Assembly: GCA_017524845.1 (NCBI GenBank) | Contig: JAFXUU010000093.1 | Coordinates: 1-35,116 of the forward strand | Source of the DNA: Oscillospiraceae bacterium | GTDB lineage: Bacteria; Bacillota; Clostridia; Oscillospirales; Oscillospiraceae | DNA length: 35,116 nucleotides | Reading direction: 5' to 3' | In this document: in pieces, positions 13,739-21,800 of the stretch | How positions within the stretch are numbered: the stretch's first letter is position 1 | Layout of the letters: every line of letters starts with the position of its first letter | The notes under the pieces: model-generated | Databases searched by the model: none | Told to the model about the DNA's origin: nothing | The model's input: only the letters and a program-made list of their open reading frames with translations | Position numbers and translations under genes: made by a program

Positions 13739-14566
13739 ATGGTCGTTACCGTATTGGTCGAAAACACGTCCCCGGGCGCGCTGCGCTGCGCCCACGGCCT
13801 GAGTCTGCACGTCCGCACGGGAGACCGCTCGATCCTCTTCGATTTCGGCCCCGACGGAGAACTGCTCGCGGAAAACGCCGGGAAGCTGGGCGCCGATCTG
13901 GCGGCAGTGGATGCCGCCGTCCTCTCCCACGGACACAACGACCACGCGGGCGGCCTTGAGGCCTTTCTCCGCCTGAACGGCCATGCTCCCGTCTATGCCC
14001 ACAAGCTGGCCTTCGGGAAGCACTCGGCGCAGCGCCCCTACGGGCGGAAGGACATCGGCGCGGACCCTTCCCTCCCGGAGAAGTATCCCGGCCGCTTCCG
14101 GCTGACGGAGGGAACGGTCTCCGCCGACGGCGGCGTGACGCTGTTTTCCGACGTCGCCGGGACGGCGCTGATCTCAGGCTCCAACGGCACGCTTTACGAG
14201 GGGGAGGGCGACGGGCTGCAGCGCGACCGCTTCCTCCATGAACAGAATATGCTGCTGGAGGCGGAGGGCAAGCTCATCCTGATCGCGGGCTGCGCACACC
14301 GGGGCATCGTCAACATCCTCCGGCGGGCGGAAGAAATCAAAGGCCGGGCGCCGGACGCCGTCTTTTCCGGCTTCCACCTCACGAATCCCGGCTTGGGAAC
14401 GGACGAGCCGGAAGCCTTCGTGCGTGCCGTGGGAGAAGCGCTGCTGGCCTGTCCCTCCGTTTATTACACCGGCCACTGCACCGGGGAAGGACCCTTCCGG
14501 CTCCTGCGGGAGATCCTGGGGCCGCGGCTGCTTTCCCTTTCCTGCGGCGCACGGTTCGAGATCTGA
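13739..14566 (+). CDS. Metallo-beta-lactamase-fold hydrolase
   Basis: This protein of 275 residues has a metallo-beta-lactamase fold. The metal-binding motif HGHNDHAGG is at residues 64-72, with further candidate ligands in IAGCAHRGIVN and FSGFHLTNPG and a C-terminal GHCTGEGP. The overall pattern (VENTS near the start, LSHGHNDHAGGL, GCAHRGI, YTGHCTG) is that of the MBL subgroup often annotated as dihydropteridine or ribofuranosyl-aminobenzene phosphate synthase-like proteins in Firmicutes and archaea; the true substrate is unknown. The ATG at 13739 has GGGGAGG 7 bases upstream; an earlier open frame runs back into the palindromic element and is not coding. It stands alone between the repeat and a two-way terminator. 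Confidence 0.88.
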   Translation: MVVTVLVENTSPGALRCAHGLSLHVRTGDRSILFDFGPDGELLAENAGKLGADLAAVDAAVLSHGHNDHAGGLEAFLRLNGHAPVYAHKLAFGKHSAQRPYGRKDIGADPSLPEKYPGRFRLTEGTVSADGGVTLFSDVAGTALISGSNGTLYEGEGDGLQRDRFLHEQNMLLEAEGKLILIAGCAHRGIVNILRRAEEIKGRAPDAVFSGFHLTNPGLGTDEPEAFVRAVGEALLACPSVYYTGHCTGEGPFRLLREILGPRLLSLSCGARFEI

Positions 14567-14584
14567 ACACTCCGTAAATCATGC

Positions 14585-14623
14585 ATCCGGGGCAGCGGCT
14601 GTCAAAACGCCGCTGCCCCGGAT
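14585..14623. terminator. Bidirectional hairpin between convergent genes
   Basis: A perfect 14-bp stem ATCCGGGGCAGCGG/CCGCTGCCCCGGAT (14585-14598 and 14610-14623) with an 11-base loop lies between the ends of the MBL hydrolase and the flavin reductase. There is no long T run on either side. Confidence 0.65.
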
Positions 14624-14654
14624 CTGTATGCAGGCTTGTTTCCACGCGCGGGGA

Positions 14655-16661
14655 TCAGCCGATCCGGCCGATATTTCTTGCCGCGTTGTAGGCTTCGGTG
14701 GTGGCGGCCAGGATGTTCCGCGCCGCCGTGCAGTCCCCCACCATGTAAAACTCGGGGGCGCAGGCGCTGAGGGCTGCGGCCGCGGCGCTGTTGGGCTTCT
14801 GTCCCACCGCGTAGACCACCGTGTCCGCCGGGAAGAAGACCTCCCCTCCGGGACCCTCCGCCCGCACGCCGCCCTCACCGATGGCGAGGGCTTTCGTGTT
14901 CAGGGCGACCCGGAGCTTCTTTTCCTCGATCTGGACCCGGAGATTGTTCATATGCACCAGGTTGCCCCCGTCGTTCAGGTCGGGCAGCATCTCCATGAGC
15001 GTGATCTCCCGGCCCAGCCCCGCCAGAAAGATACCCAGCTCAATGCCCACCAGGCCGCCGCCCAGGATCAGCACCCGCTGTCCGGCGGCTTCCGGGTGCG
15101 TATACATATACTCCGCGCCGAAAACGCCCGCTCCGTCGATGCCGGGAATGGCGGGCTTCACCGATCTGGCCCCCAGCGCGGCTATGATGGCGTCCGGCCC
15201 CAGGCTCCCGGCCAGCTCCGGCGTCACCTCGGTACCCAGGCGAACTTCCACCCCGGCGTCGGCGACCCTGCGGGCCTGCCGGAGCAGGTATTCCCCGAGG
15301 GACTTCTTGAAGGGTACCAGCGCCTCGCACTTCAGCACGCCTCCCAGCTCATCTCCCGCTTCGCAGAGGACGACCTCATGGCCCCGGCGAGCCGCCGTCA
15401 GGGCAGCTTCCATGCCGGCGATGCCCCCTCCGGCCACCAGTACCTTCTTTCTGGACGCGGGCGGGAGGGCATAGCGTTCCTCCAGCTCGTGGCCGATGAC
15501 GGGATTGATGGCGCAGGCCCGGCGGCGGGTGCGGGTGCTGTTGGAGAAGCAGACGCAGCAGCGCATGCAGCGGTCGATATCCGCCTCCCTGCCCAGCCGC
15601 GCTTTCAGAGGCAGGTCGGGATCGGCCAGGCTCTGGCGGCCCAGGGACACGATATCCGCCGTGCCGGAGGCGATGATCTCCTCCAGCATGGCCACGTCCG
15701 TCAGCGCGCCGACCGTGGCTACCGGCGTGCGTACGTGCTTTTTGATCTCGGCGGCGTACTTCACGTTGCACCCGTCCTCCTGGAACATGCCGGGATGGGT
15801 GATGGTGGCGGCATAGGAGGATTCGTGATGTCCGGCGGATACGTGGATGATGTCCGCCTTTCCGTCCAGCAGCTTTGCGATGGCGATGCCCTCGTCGATA
15901 TCATAGCCGGTGTCGATGCATTCCGCGCCGCTGATACGCACCTCGATGGGGAAGCCGGGACCCACGGCCCGGCGAACGCTGTCGATCACCGCCAGGGGGA
16001 GGCGCATGCGGTTTTCCAGCTCGGGACCGCCCCAGCGGTCGCGCCGGGTGTTCACCGTTTTGGACATGAACTGCGCGAGGCCCCAGCCGTGGCCGGCGTG
16101 GATCATCACCATGCCGTAGCCGCACTGCTTCACGAAGGCGGCCGCCTTCCCGAAGGCGCGGATCAGCTGCTCGATCTCCTCCTCCGTCATGCCCCGGACG
16201 TACCGCAGTCCGTCCGGCGAAGGAGTGACCTCGTGCCCGTCGTTGTTGGTGTTGTGCACGTCGGGAATGGCTGCGTCCACCGGTCCCAGCAGCTGCCCGC
16301 CCCGCTCGTAGACCAGGTGGGAATACATGCCGCAGTGCTGCAGCTGCACGGAGGCCACGGCCCCGTGGCGGGATATGGCCGTCGCCATGGCGGAGAAGCC
16401 GGGCAGATTGCGGGGCTTGTCCAGCAGGGCCTGATAGGCGTGGGCCTGTCCGGTTTTGGAATCCACGATGCACTCTCCCACGGTCACCGCCGCGAAGCCT
16501 CCCAGGGCCTTTCGCTCATAAAAGGCGACTCCCTCCTGCGTAGGCGCGCCTTCGCCGTCCAGATACTGGCAGCCGTTGGGAGCGGCAAAGATTCGGTTTC
16601 GGAAAAGCGTATTGCCGATGCGGATCGGCTCAAAGAGATGGGGATATTTTTCGACGCCCAA
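14655..16661 (-). CDS. FMN/4Fe-4S/FAD enoate reductase, 2,4-dienoyl-CoA reductase (BaiCD/FadH) family
   Basis: This protein of 668 residues combines an old-yellow-enzyme TIM barrel (1-350), a 4Fe-4S site (Cys365, Cys368, Cys371, Cys383) and a FAD/NAD(P)H module with GGGIAG at 411-416 and a second GGGLVG dinucleotide fold near 530. Electrons pass from NAD(P)H via FAD and Fe-S to FMN, which reduces an activated C=C bond. The substrate could be an enoyl-CoA, a steroid or another enone. At the place where the family's proton-donating Tyr normally sits (HGxxGY), this protein has HAGHGW (Trp193), suggesting altered chemistry or substrate. The start is TTG at 16661 with AAGGAGGAG 6 bases upstream. 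It is transcribed alone from the promoter at 16701-16729, divergent from padR. Confidence 0.9.
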   Translation of the reverse strand: MGVEKYPHLFEPIRIGNTLFRNRIFAAPNGCQYLDGEGAPTQEGVAFYERKALGGFAAVTVGECIVDSKTGQAHAYQALLDKPRNLPGFSAMATAISRHGAVASVQLQHCGMYSHLVYERGGQLLGPVDAAIPDVHNTNNDGHEVTPSPDGLRYVRGMTEEEIEQLIRAFGKAAAFVKQCGYGMVMIHAGHGWGLAQFMSKTVNTRRDRWGGPELENRMRLPLAVIDSVRRAVGPGFPIEVRISGAECIDTGYDIDEGIAIAKLLDGKADIIHVSAGHHESSYAATITHPGMFQEDGCNVKYAAEIKKHVRTPVATVGALTDVAMLEEIIASGTADIVSLGRQSLADPDLPLKARLGREADIDRCMRCCVCFSNSTRTRRRACAINPVIGHELEERYALPPASRKKVLVAGGGIAGMEAALTAARRGHEVVLCEAGDELGGVLKCEALVPFKKSLGEYLLRQARRVADAGVEVRLGTEVTPELAGSLGPDAIIAALGARSVKPAIPGIDGAGVFGAEYMYTHPEAAGQRVLILGGGLVGIELGIFLAGLGREITLMEMLPDLNDGGNLVHMNNLRVQIEEKKLRVALNTKALAIGEGGVRAEGPGGEVFFPADTVVYAVGQKPNSAAAAALSACAPEFYMVGDCTAARNILAATTEAYNAARNIGRIG

Positions 16662-16700
16662 GGTCTTCTCCTCCTTCCCGGTTTTTCCGGGTTTTTTATC

Positions 16701-16729
16701 ATTATACCGCAGCGCCGTTTCTTTTCCAA
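16701..16729 (-). promoter_or_regulatory. Promoter of the flavin reductase at 14655-16661
   Basis: On the minus strand TTGGAA (16724-16729) and a perfect TATAAT (16701-16706) are 17 bases apart. A small hairpin CCCGG/CCGGG (16677-16691) lies in the leader just before the ribosome site. The padR operator is about 50 bases away on the other side, so PadR might also affect this gene. Confidence 0.75.
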
Positions 16730-16767
16730 CCGTTTGAGCAATGACGCAGAAAATTTCAAAATACCTC

Positions 16768-16798
16768 TTGACACATCATACTATGCGTTGTATAGTAT
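16768..16798 (+). promoter_or_regulatory. padR operon promoter with PadR-type operator
   Basis: TTGACA (16768-16773) and TATAGT (16791-16796) are 17 bases apart. Overlapping the -10 box is a perfect inverted repeat ATACTAT (16778-16784) and ATAGTAT (16792-16798) with a 7-base centre, the shape of known PadR-family operators. This suggests that PadR represses its own operon. The AAAGGAGG ribosome site follows at 16805. Confidence 0.8.
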
Positions 16799-16818
16799 TA
16801 CGCGAAAGGAGGCATCGT

Positions 16819-17139
16819 ATGGACATTCAATTGAAGCGCGGACTCCTGGAGGTCTGCGTGCTGGCTTCCATCAAAAACGCGGACTCCTACGGTTACCGGA
16901 TGATCAAGGACATGAAGCCCTACGTGGAGATCTCGGAATCGACCCTGTATCCGATCCTGCGGCGGCTGGAGGAGGGCAGGCTGCTGACGGTGCGCAGCGC
17001 GGAGCACAACGGCAGGCTGCGAAAATACTACAGCATCACGGAAGCGGGACGGCAGCGGATCGAGAGCTTCCTGGAGGACTGGAAGGAGCTCCTGGCGATC
17101 TATGAATTTATCCGAAAAGGCGGTGGGACCGATGAATAA
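16819..17139 (+). CDS. PadR family transcriptional regulator
   Basis: This protein of 106 residues is a small PadR-type winged-helix repressor. The N-terminal MDIQLKRGLLEVCVLASI, the helix-turn-helix region with SYGYRMIKDM, and STLYPILRRLEEGRLL followed by the wing GRLRKYYSITEAGRQRI are all diagnostic. The short C-terminal helix (ESFLEDWKELLAIYEFI) would form the dimer interface. The ATG at 16819 has AAAGGAGG 7 bases upstream. Its last codons overlap the start of the DUF1700 gene by 8 bases. PadR-DUF1700-DUF4097 operons are common in Firmicutes, and the regulator is thought to control the envelope proteins encoded with it. The inducing signal is unknown. Confidence 0.93.
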   Translation: MDIQLKRGLLEVCVLASIKNADSYGYRMIKDMKPYVEISESTLYPILRRLEEGRLLTVRSAEHNGRLRKYYSITEAGRQRIESFLEDWKELLAIYEFIRKGGGTDE

Positions 17140-17746
17140 GGAAGCATTCCTTCTCCGGCTGCGGGAGGCCATGGCCGGTTTCCCCGAGGATGCGGCGGAA
17201 AGCTCGCTGGAATACTACGGGGAGATGATCGACGACAAGATGGAGGACGGGCTCAGCGAGGAGGAGGCCGTCGCCGCCCTGGGCAGCGTGGAGGAGATCA
17301 CGGCGGAGATTCTCCGGGAGCTGCCCCTGCCCAGGCTGATCCGGGCCCGGGTGAAACCGAAGCGCCGCCTGCGGGGCTGGGAGCTCACCCTGCTGATCCT
17401 GGGCTTTCCTCTGTGGTTTCCCCTGCTTCTGGCGGCGGCGTCGGTGGTCCTGGCCGTATACATCGTGCTCTGGGCCGTTGTGATCTCCCTTTTTGCGGTG
17501 GACCTCAGCCTGGCCGCGGCCGGTCTGGCGGCCGTGATCTACGGCGCCCTGCAGTTTGTCCTTCTGAAGCTCTCCCAGGGGGCCTTCTGCGCCGGCGCCG
17601 GCCTGGTGCTGATCGGCCTGGCGATCCTCTTCTTCTTTGTCTGCAGGGCCTCGGCCGCGGGGGCCGTCGCCGCGGGCAGGAATCTCCTGCTGGGCATCAA
17701 ATCGATTTTCGTGAGAAAGGCGGATAAGAATGAAAGCATCGACTAA
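17132..17746 (+). CDS. DUF1700 (HAAS domain) membrane protein
   Basis: This protein of 204 residues opens with a HAAS/DUF1700 domain (residues 1-75): KEAFLLRLREAMAGFPEDAAESSLEYYGEMIDD is the family pattern, including the EEAVAALGSVEEI stretch. A basic linker (RARVKPKRRLRGWE) leads into several hydrophobic helices from about residue 85 to 195. The HAAS domain is thought to transmit signals between membrane and PadR-type regulators or partner proteins. The ATG at 17132 overlaps padR by 8 bases and is favoured over an in-frame upstream ATG at 17102 that lies within padR and lacks a ribosome site. It overlaps the next gene by 17 bases, so the three are translationally linked. Confidence 0.88.
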   Translation: MNKEAFLLRLREAMAGFPEDAAESSLEYYGEMIDDKMEDGLSEEEAVAALGSVEEITAEILRELPLPRLIRARVKPKRRLRGWELTLLILGFPLWFPLLLAAASVVLAVYIVLWAVVISLFAVDLSLAAAGLAAVIYGALQFVLLKLSQGAFCAGAGLVLIGLAILFFFVCRASAAGAVAAGRNLLLGIKSIFVRKADKNESID

Positions 17747-18683
17747 AAGGGCAATGATTGTTGCCGCCGGGATGCTGCTCCTGGGCGTGATCCTGGCCGC
17801 GGCCGGATTCTTCGGCATGGGCGCTTCCTTCCGGCCGCTGGAGACCGTCAGCTTCAGCACCCGGGAATACGCGCCGGAGGAGCCCTTCGACGCAGTCAGC
17901 ATCCGGGGCGGATCCTGTGACGTGAAGCTGCTTCCCTCGGAGGACGGGACCTGCCGGGTCGTCTGCCGGGAGGAAGACGGGCGGCCCTTCCGGGTAGCCG
18001 TGGAAAAGGGCGTGCTCTCCATCGAAGAGACGAATACCGACAAATATCAGCTCTTTCGCTTCTCTGCCGAAAGCCCGGAGATCACGGTTTATCTCCCGAT
18101 AAGGGATTACGAGCGCTTTTATGCGGAGCTGAGCACCGGCGACCTCCGGCTGCAGGGCTCCCTGCGATTCGACAGCTTTTCCGTGGAAGGCAGCACCGGG
18201 GACGTGACCGTCGACGGAGCGTCCATCGGCGCCCTCACCGTGAAGCGCAGCACCGGCAGCATCCGGCTCCTGGCGGCCACGGTCGGTTCTGCGGAGGTCA
18301 CCGCCTCGTCCGGAGGCGTCTCCCTCCGCGATATGACGGCGACGGAAGGCCTCGTCCTGCAGGTCACCACCGGGGACATTCATCTGGAGAACGTTACCTG
18401 CGGCAGCCTGAACGCAAAAGCCGGCACCGGGGACATCGAGCTGAAGGACAGCGTCGCCCGCGGAGAGATCTCCCTTCGCAGCGGCACCGGTCATCTTCTG
18501 CTGGCGGACTGCGACGCCGCCTCCCTCCGGCTGAGCACCAATACGGGGGACGTCTCGGGCCATCTGCTCTCGGACAAGATCTACACCGCGAAGGCGAATA
18601 CGGGCAGCGTCAGTGTCCCCTCTTCCCGCACCGGCGGGGAGTGCAGCATCGAAACGAACACGGGGGATATCCGCTTCGACTGA
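17730..18683 (+). CDS. DUF4097 family beta-strand repeat protein, membrane anchored
   Basis: This protein of 317 residues has an N-terminal membrane anchor (MIVAAGMLLLGVILAAAGFF) and a long repetitive beta region outside the membrane. The motif STGD or a close variant recurs about every 20 residues (ELSTGDL, EGSTGDV, KRSTGSI, QVTTGDI, AGTGDIE, NTGDV, NTGDIRF), typical of DUF4097, which is predicted to form a right-handed beta solenoid. Together with PadR and the HAAS protein it forms an envelope-sensing operon; the biochemical role is unknown. It overlaps the DUF1700 gene by 17 bases. The next element downstream is the second palindromic repeat, starting at the stop codon. Confidence 0.87.
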   Translation: MKASTKRAMIVAAGMLLLGVILAAAGFFGMGASFRPLETVSFSTREYAPEEPFDAVSIRGGSCDVKLLPSEDGTCRVVCREEDGRPFRVAVEKGVLSIEETNTDKYQLFRFSAESPEITVYLPIRDYERFYAELSTGDLRLQGSLRFDSFSVEGSTGDVTVDGASIGALTVKRSTGSIRLLAATVGSAEVTASSGGVSLRDMTATEGLVLQVTTGDIHLENVTCGSLNAKAGTGDIELKDSVARGEISLRSGTGHLLLADCDAASLRLSTNTGDVSGHLLSDKIYTAKANTGSVSVPSSRTGGECSIETNTGDIRFD

Positions 18684-18788
18684 TACTCAGCTTCCGTTGA
18701 AACCGGACAGGGAACGGCGGGAATGATTTGTGCCAACCGCGGCGAAGGACGGCGCAAATCCGGCTGCAAGTCAATGGAAGATGAGCAT
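18683..18788. repeat. Palindromic interspersed element, copy 2 (about 106 bases)
   Basis: The left end ATACTCAGCTTCCGTTGA and the right end read on the opposite strand (ATGCTCATCTTCCATTGA) are imperfect inverted copies. An inner stem GATTTGTGCC/GGCGCAAATC (18725-18734 and 18751-18760) is shared with copy 1. The left 60 bases align with copy 1 at roughly 80% identity; the central hairpin and part of the right arm of copy 1 are missing here. It sits directly at the end of the DUF4097 gene, another intergenic position. Confidence 0.78.
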
Positions 18789-18827
18789 GAAGGCGGCAAA
18801 CACGCCGACGAAAGAACCGCTGCCAAA

Positions 18828-18859
18828 ACAAAACCTCCGGCCGGGGCCGGAGGTTTTGT
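18828..18859. terminator. Bidirectional terminator between the DUF4097 operon and the protease gene
   Basis: ACAAAACCTCCGGCC (18828-18842) pairs with GGCCGGAGGTTTTGT (18845-18859) around a tight GG-rich loop. The A-rich and T-rich ends give TTTT on both strands, as needed between these convergent genes. Confidence 0.85.
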
Positions 18860-18878
18860 CGTCGTTATTTCGCTGCGC

Positions 18879-21800
18879 TCAGCTGCGGCCCTTGACCCCG
18901 ATGCCGACGACGGGTCCCTCAGGCTCCGCGAACAGCTTGGCAAGGCGGTTGAAGATGGCGGCCGCCTGGGCGCGGGTAGCCGTACCCTTGGGATCCAGCT
19001 GCTGCTTCTCATTGCCCCTGAGGATGCCGTTCGCGCAGCTCCAGGACATGGCCTCGGCGGCCCAGGAGGATACGAAGTCTTTGTCCGCGAAGCCCTGCAG
19101 GCTGTTCTGCGGCTCGTTCGCGAGGCCGCGATAGCAGGCGTAACGGTAGATGATGGCGGTGAACTGCTCGCGGGTGATCTCCAGATCGGGTCCGAACTCA
19201 GTGTCGCTCATGCCGTAGACGATGCCGTTGGCGCCGGCCCAGGCCACCGCGTCGGCGTAGTAGGCGCCGGGGGCCACATCCGGGAAGGGCGCGGGACTAT
19301 CCACCTTATGCCGGCCGTCCAGCCGGTAGAGGATGGTGACGATCTGGGCGCGGGTGACGTTGTTATAGGGGCTGAAGGTGGTGTCGCTGGTGCCAATGAA
19401 CAAGCCGGCCCTGCAGGTATCGTATACGTCCCGATAGAACCAGTCGCTCTCCCTGACGTCGGTGAAGGGGAAGATGAAGCTTTCTTCCGGCCCGGCGTCG
19501 ACGGTTCCGGCGGTCTCTTCCCGCTTGTCATCCGTTTTGTCCTCTGCCTCTTCGCCGGTCTCTTCATCCTCGCCGTCGGTCCAGTCGGCTTCGGGCGCCT
19601 CAAAGGGGACGGCGACCTCCTGCGTATCCGTATAGGTCTGATCCAGGAACTCGGCGACCGCAGTGTATTCGATCTTGCCATCGGCCTCCCCGGTAGCCTC
19701 CGCAGTCTCGGAGCTGACCGTGGCTTCGACGGTCTGTTTTACGTTTTCATCCTCGATGGCGGTGAAGACGGCCGTGGCCGCGCTGAAGTCCTCCGCCCAG
19801 GTCCACGCCGGTTCGCCGAAGGTGTAGCCCAGGGGCGCCTCCTCCACGGTACCGGGCGTCTCGTCGTTCAGCTCTTTCGCGGTGACGGTGACGATCGTCC
19901 GGGGGTAGTCCAGCAGGTTGAAGGTCAGGGTGAGGAGCACGCTGCCCTCCCTGATCTCATCCAGGGTGGCGAAGCCCAGGGTCACCTTGCCCTCTTTCTT
20001 AGCGACGACGCTGTATTTGGCGACGGCGCTTTCAGCGGATACCAGCTCCAGAGCCCCAGCATCGTATTCCACGGTGTAGAGGCCGCTCGTGCAGGCTTCG
20101 TCCGCGGTGATCTCCACCTTGCAGACGGCGACCGCTTCGGAATCCCCGGAGATCTCCCTAAGGGTCTGCCCGGCTGCGACTGCGTGCAGGCTGCCGATGG
20201 GCTGACGCTCGAGCTTCTCCACGCTGTCCAGCAGCTCCGCGGGCTCAAGCCCGGCGCTCATCTCGATGATCTGATCCAGACGGGAAGCGGCGCCGTTGTC
20301 GGAAAGGGGACCCGCAGCGCCGGTCTTCGCGCGCTCGGGCGCACCGCTGCCGACGCCTTCGAGCTCGACCAGGCCGACGACCGGCCAGATCTCCTCGCCG
20401 AAGGTTCCGAGATAGTAGACGTCGCCGGTCTTGTAGATATCTTCCACCATGTACAGGTCCACGATGCCGTCCTTGAAGGAGCCGAAGCGGGCCCAGAAGA
20501 GGTTTGTGCCGTCATAATAGAGGGAGTTGTAGTAATCGACGTACACGGGGTCGTTGAAGCTGAGGAGCTTGGCACAGTCGATATAGAGTTCTCCCAAATA
20601 CACGTATATATCCAGACAGTACAGGTTGGAATCGGTGTCCACGATGAAATACCTGTCATAGTCTGTCAGACCGGGATAGCTGAAGCTGTTTTTATGATCG
20701 TAGGCGATGCCGACGAGTTCATCTCCGTCGATATACTCAGAGAAGTCCAGCACGCCGCTGTAGGCGCCGGTCTCCGTATCGATGCCCAACAGGTAGGGGC
20801 CGTAGAGGCTGACCATGCTGACGGAATCGCTGCCGGTGACGCCGGGGAATGCCAGGGAGGGCGCTATGCCCAGGAAGAGGAGCCGGTCCTCGGTGCCGAT
20901 CTCGTTCAGCGCCAGGGTATCGGGATCCATGGTATAGAGGGTGGAGGTATAATCCCCGTTGAGCGTGACGGCGTAGAGCGTTTCCAGATCCCCGCTCCAG
21001 CAGAGATCCGCCAGATCCGCGTCGACATAGCCGAGCACCTCGGGCTCCTCGCCCTTCATCACGTCCTTCGTATTGAAGCCGATGATCCCGGCTTCCCCGT
21101 CCGCGCCGTAAGCCACGGCGTTCAGCTCGATCTCGGGATAGCAGACCAGCACCGGGACGGTCGCGGAGACTTCGGGGTTTGCCACCGAGGCGGCGGTGAC
21201 ATAGGCAACGCCCTCGTCCACGCCGGTGACTACGCCGTTCTCATCCACCACAGCGATGTTTTCATCGTCCACGGACCAGGTGACCTCGTCGCCGGCGCCC
21301 CAGGGCTCGGCTTCCACGGTGAAGCTAATGCTGTTGCCGGGGACGGTATGACCGAACTCGGGATCGATGCACAGGGACCGGACGCCGCCCGCAACCTCTT
21401 CCGTATTGAGGTTCAGCTTGTACGTCGTGCAGTTGGCGGCATAGTCGCAGACCTCGACCATCAGATGCGTATTGGCGGCGTCCGTGAAGTCCACGGCGCC
21501 TTTATCCGTGCCGTTGGGGATGAAGATGGTGATGCCCGCTCCTTCCTCCGCCTTCGGGTCGAAGCCAGCCGTCATGAGCGGCTCGCCGGAGCTGTCCCTC
21601 CAGCCGTCCTCGGTCCACACGGCGGCGTATGCGATATAGCGGTTCTCGCCGATCATCACGGTGAGTCCCTCAGTCTCCGCTTCCCCGCCGTAGGACGCCG
21701 AAAGGATCTCGGGGGCGGTGCTGTCCACCACCAGAGGCAGAGTGATGGCGGATTCGTCGGACACGCTGTCCCAGTCGATGCTGCCGTCCTCCATCCGGTA

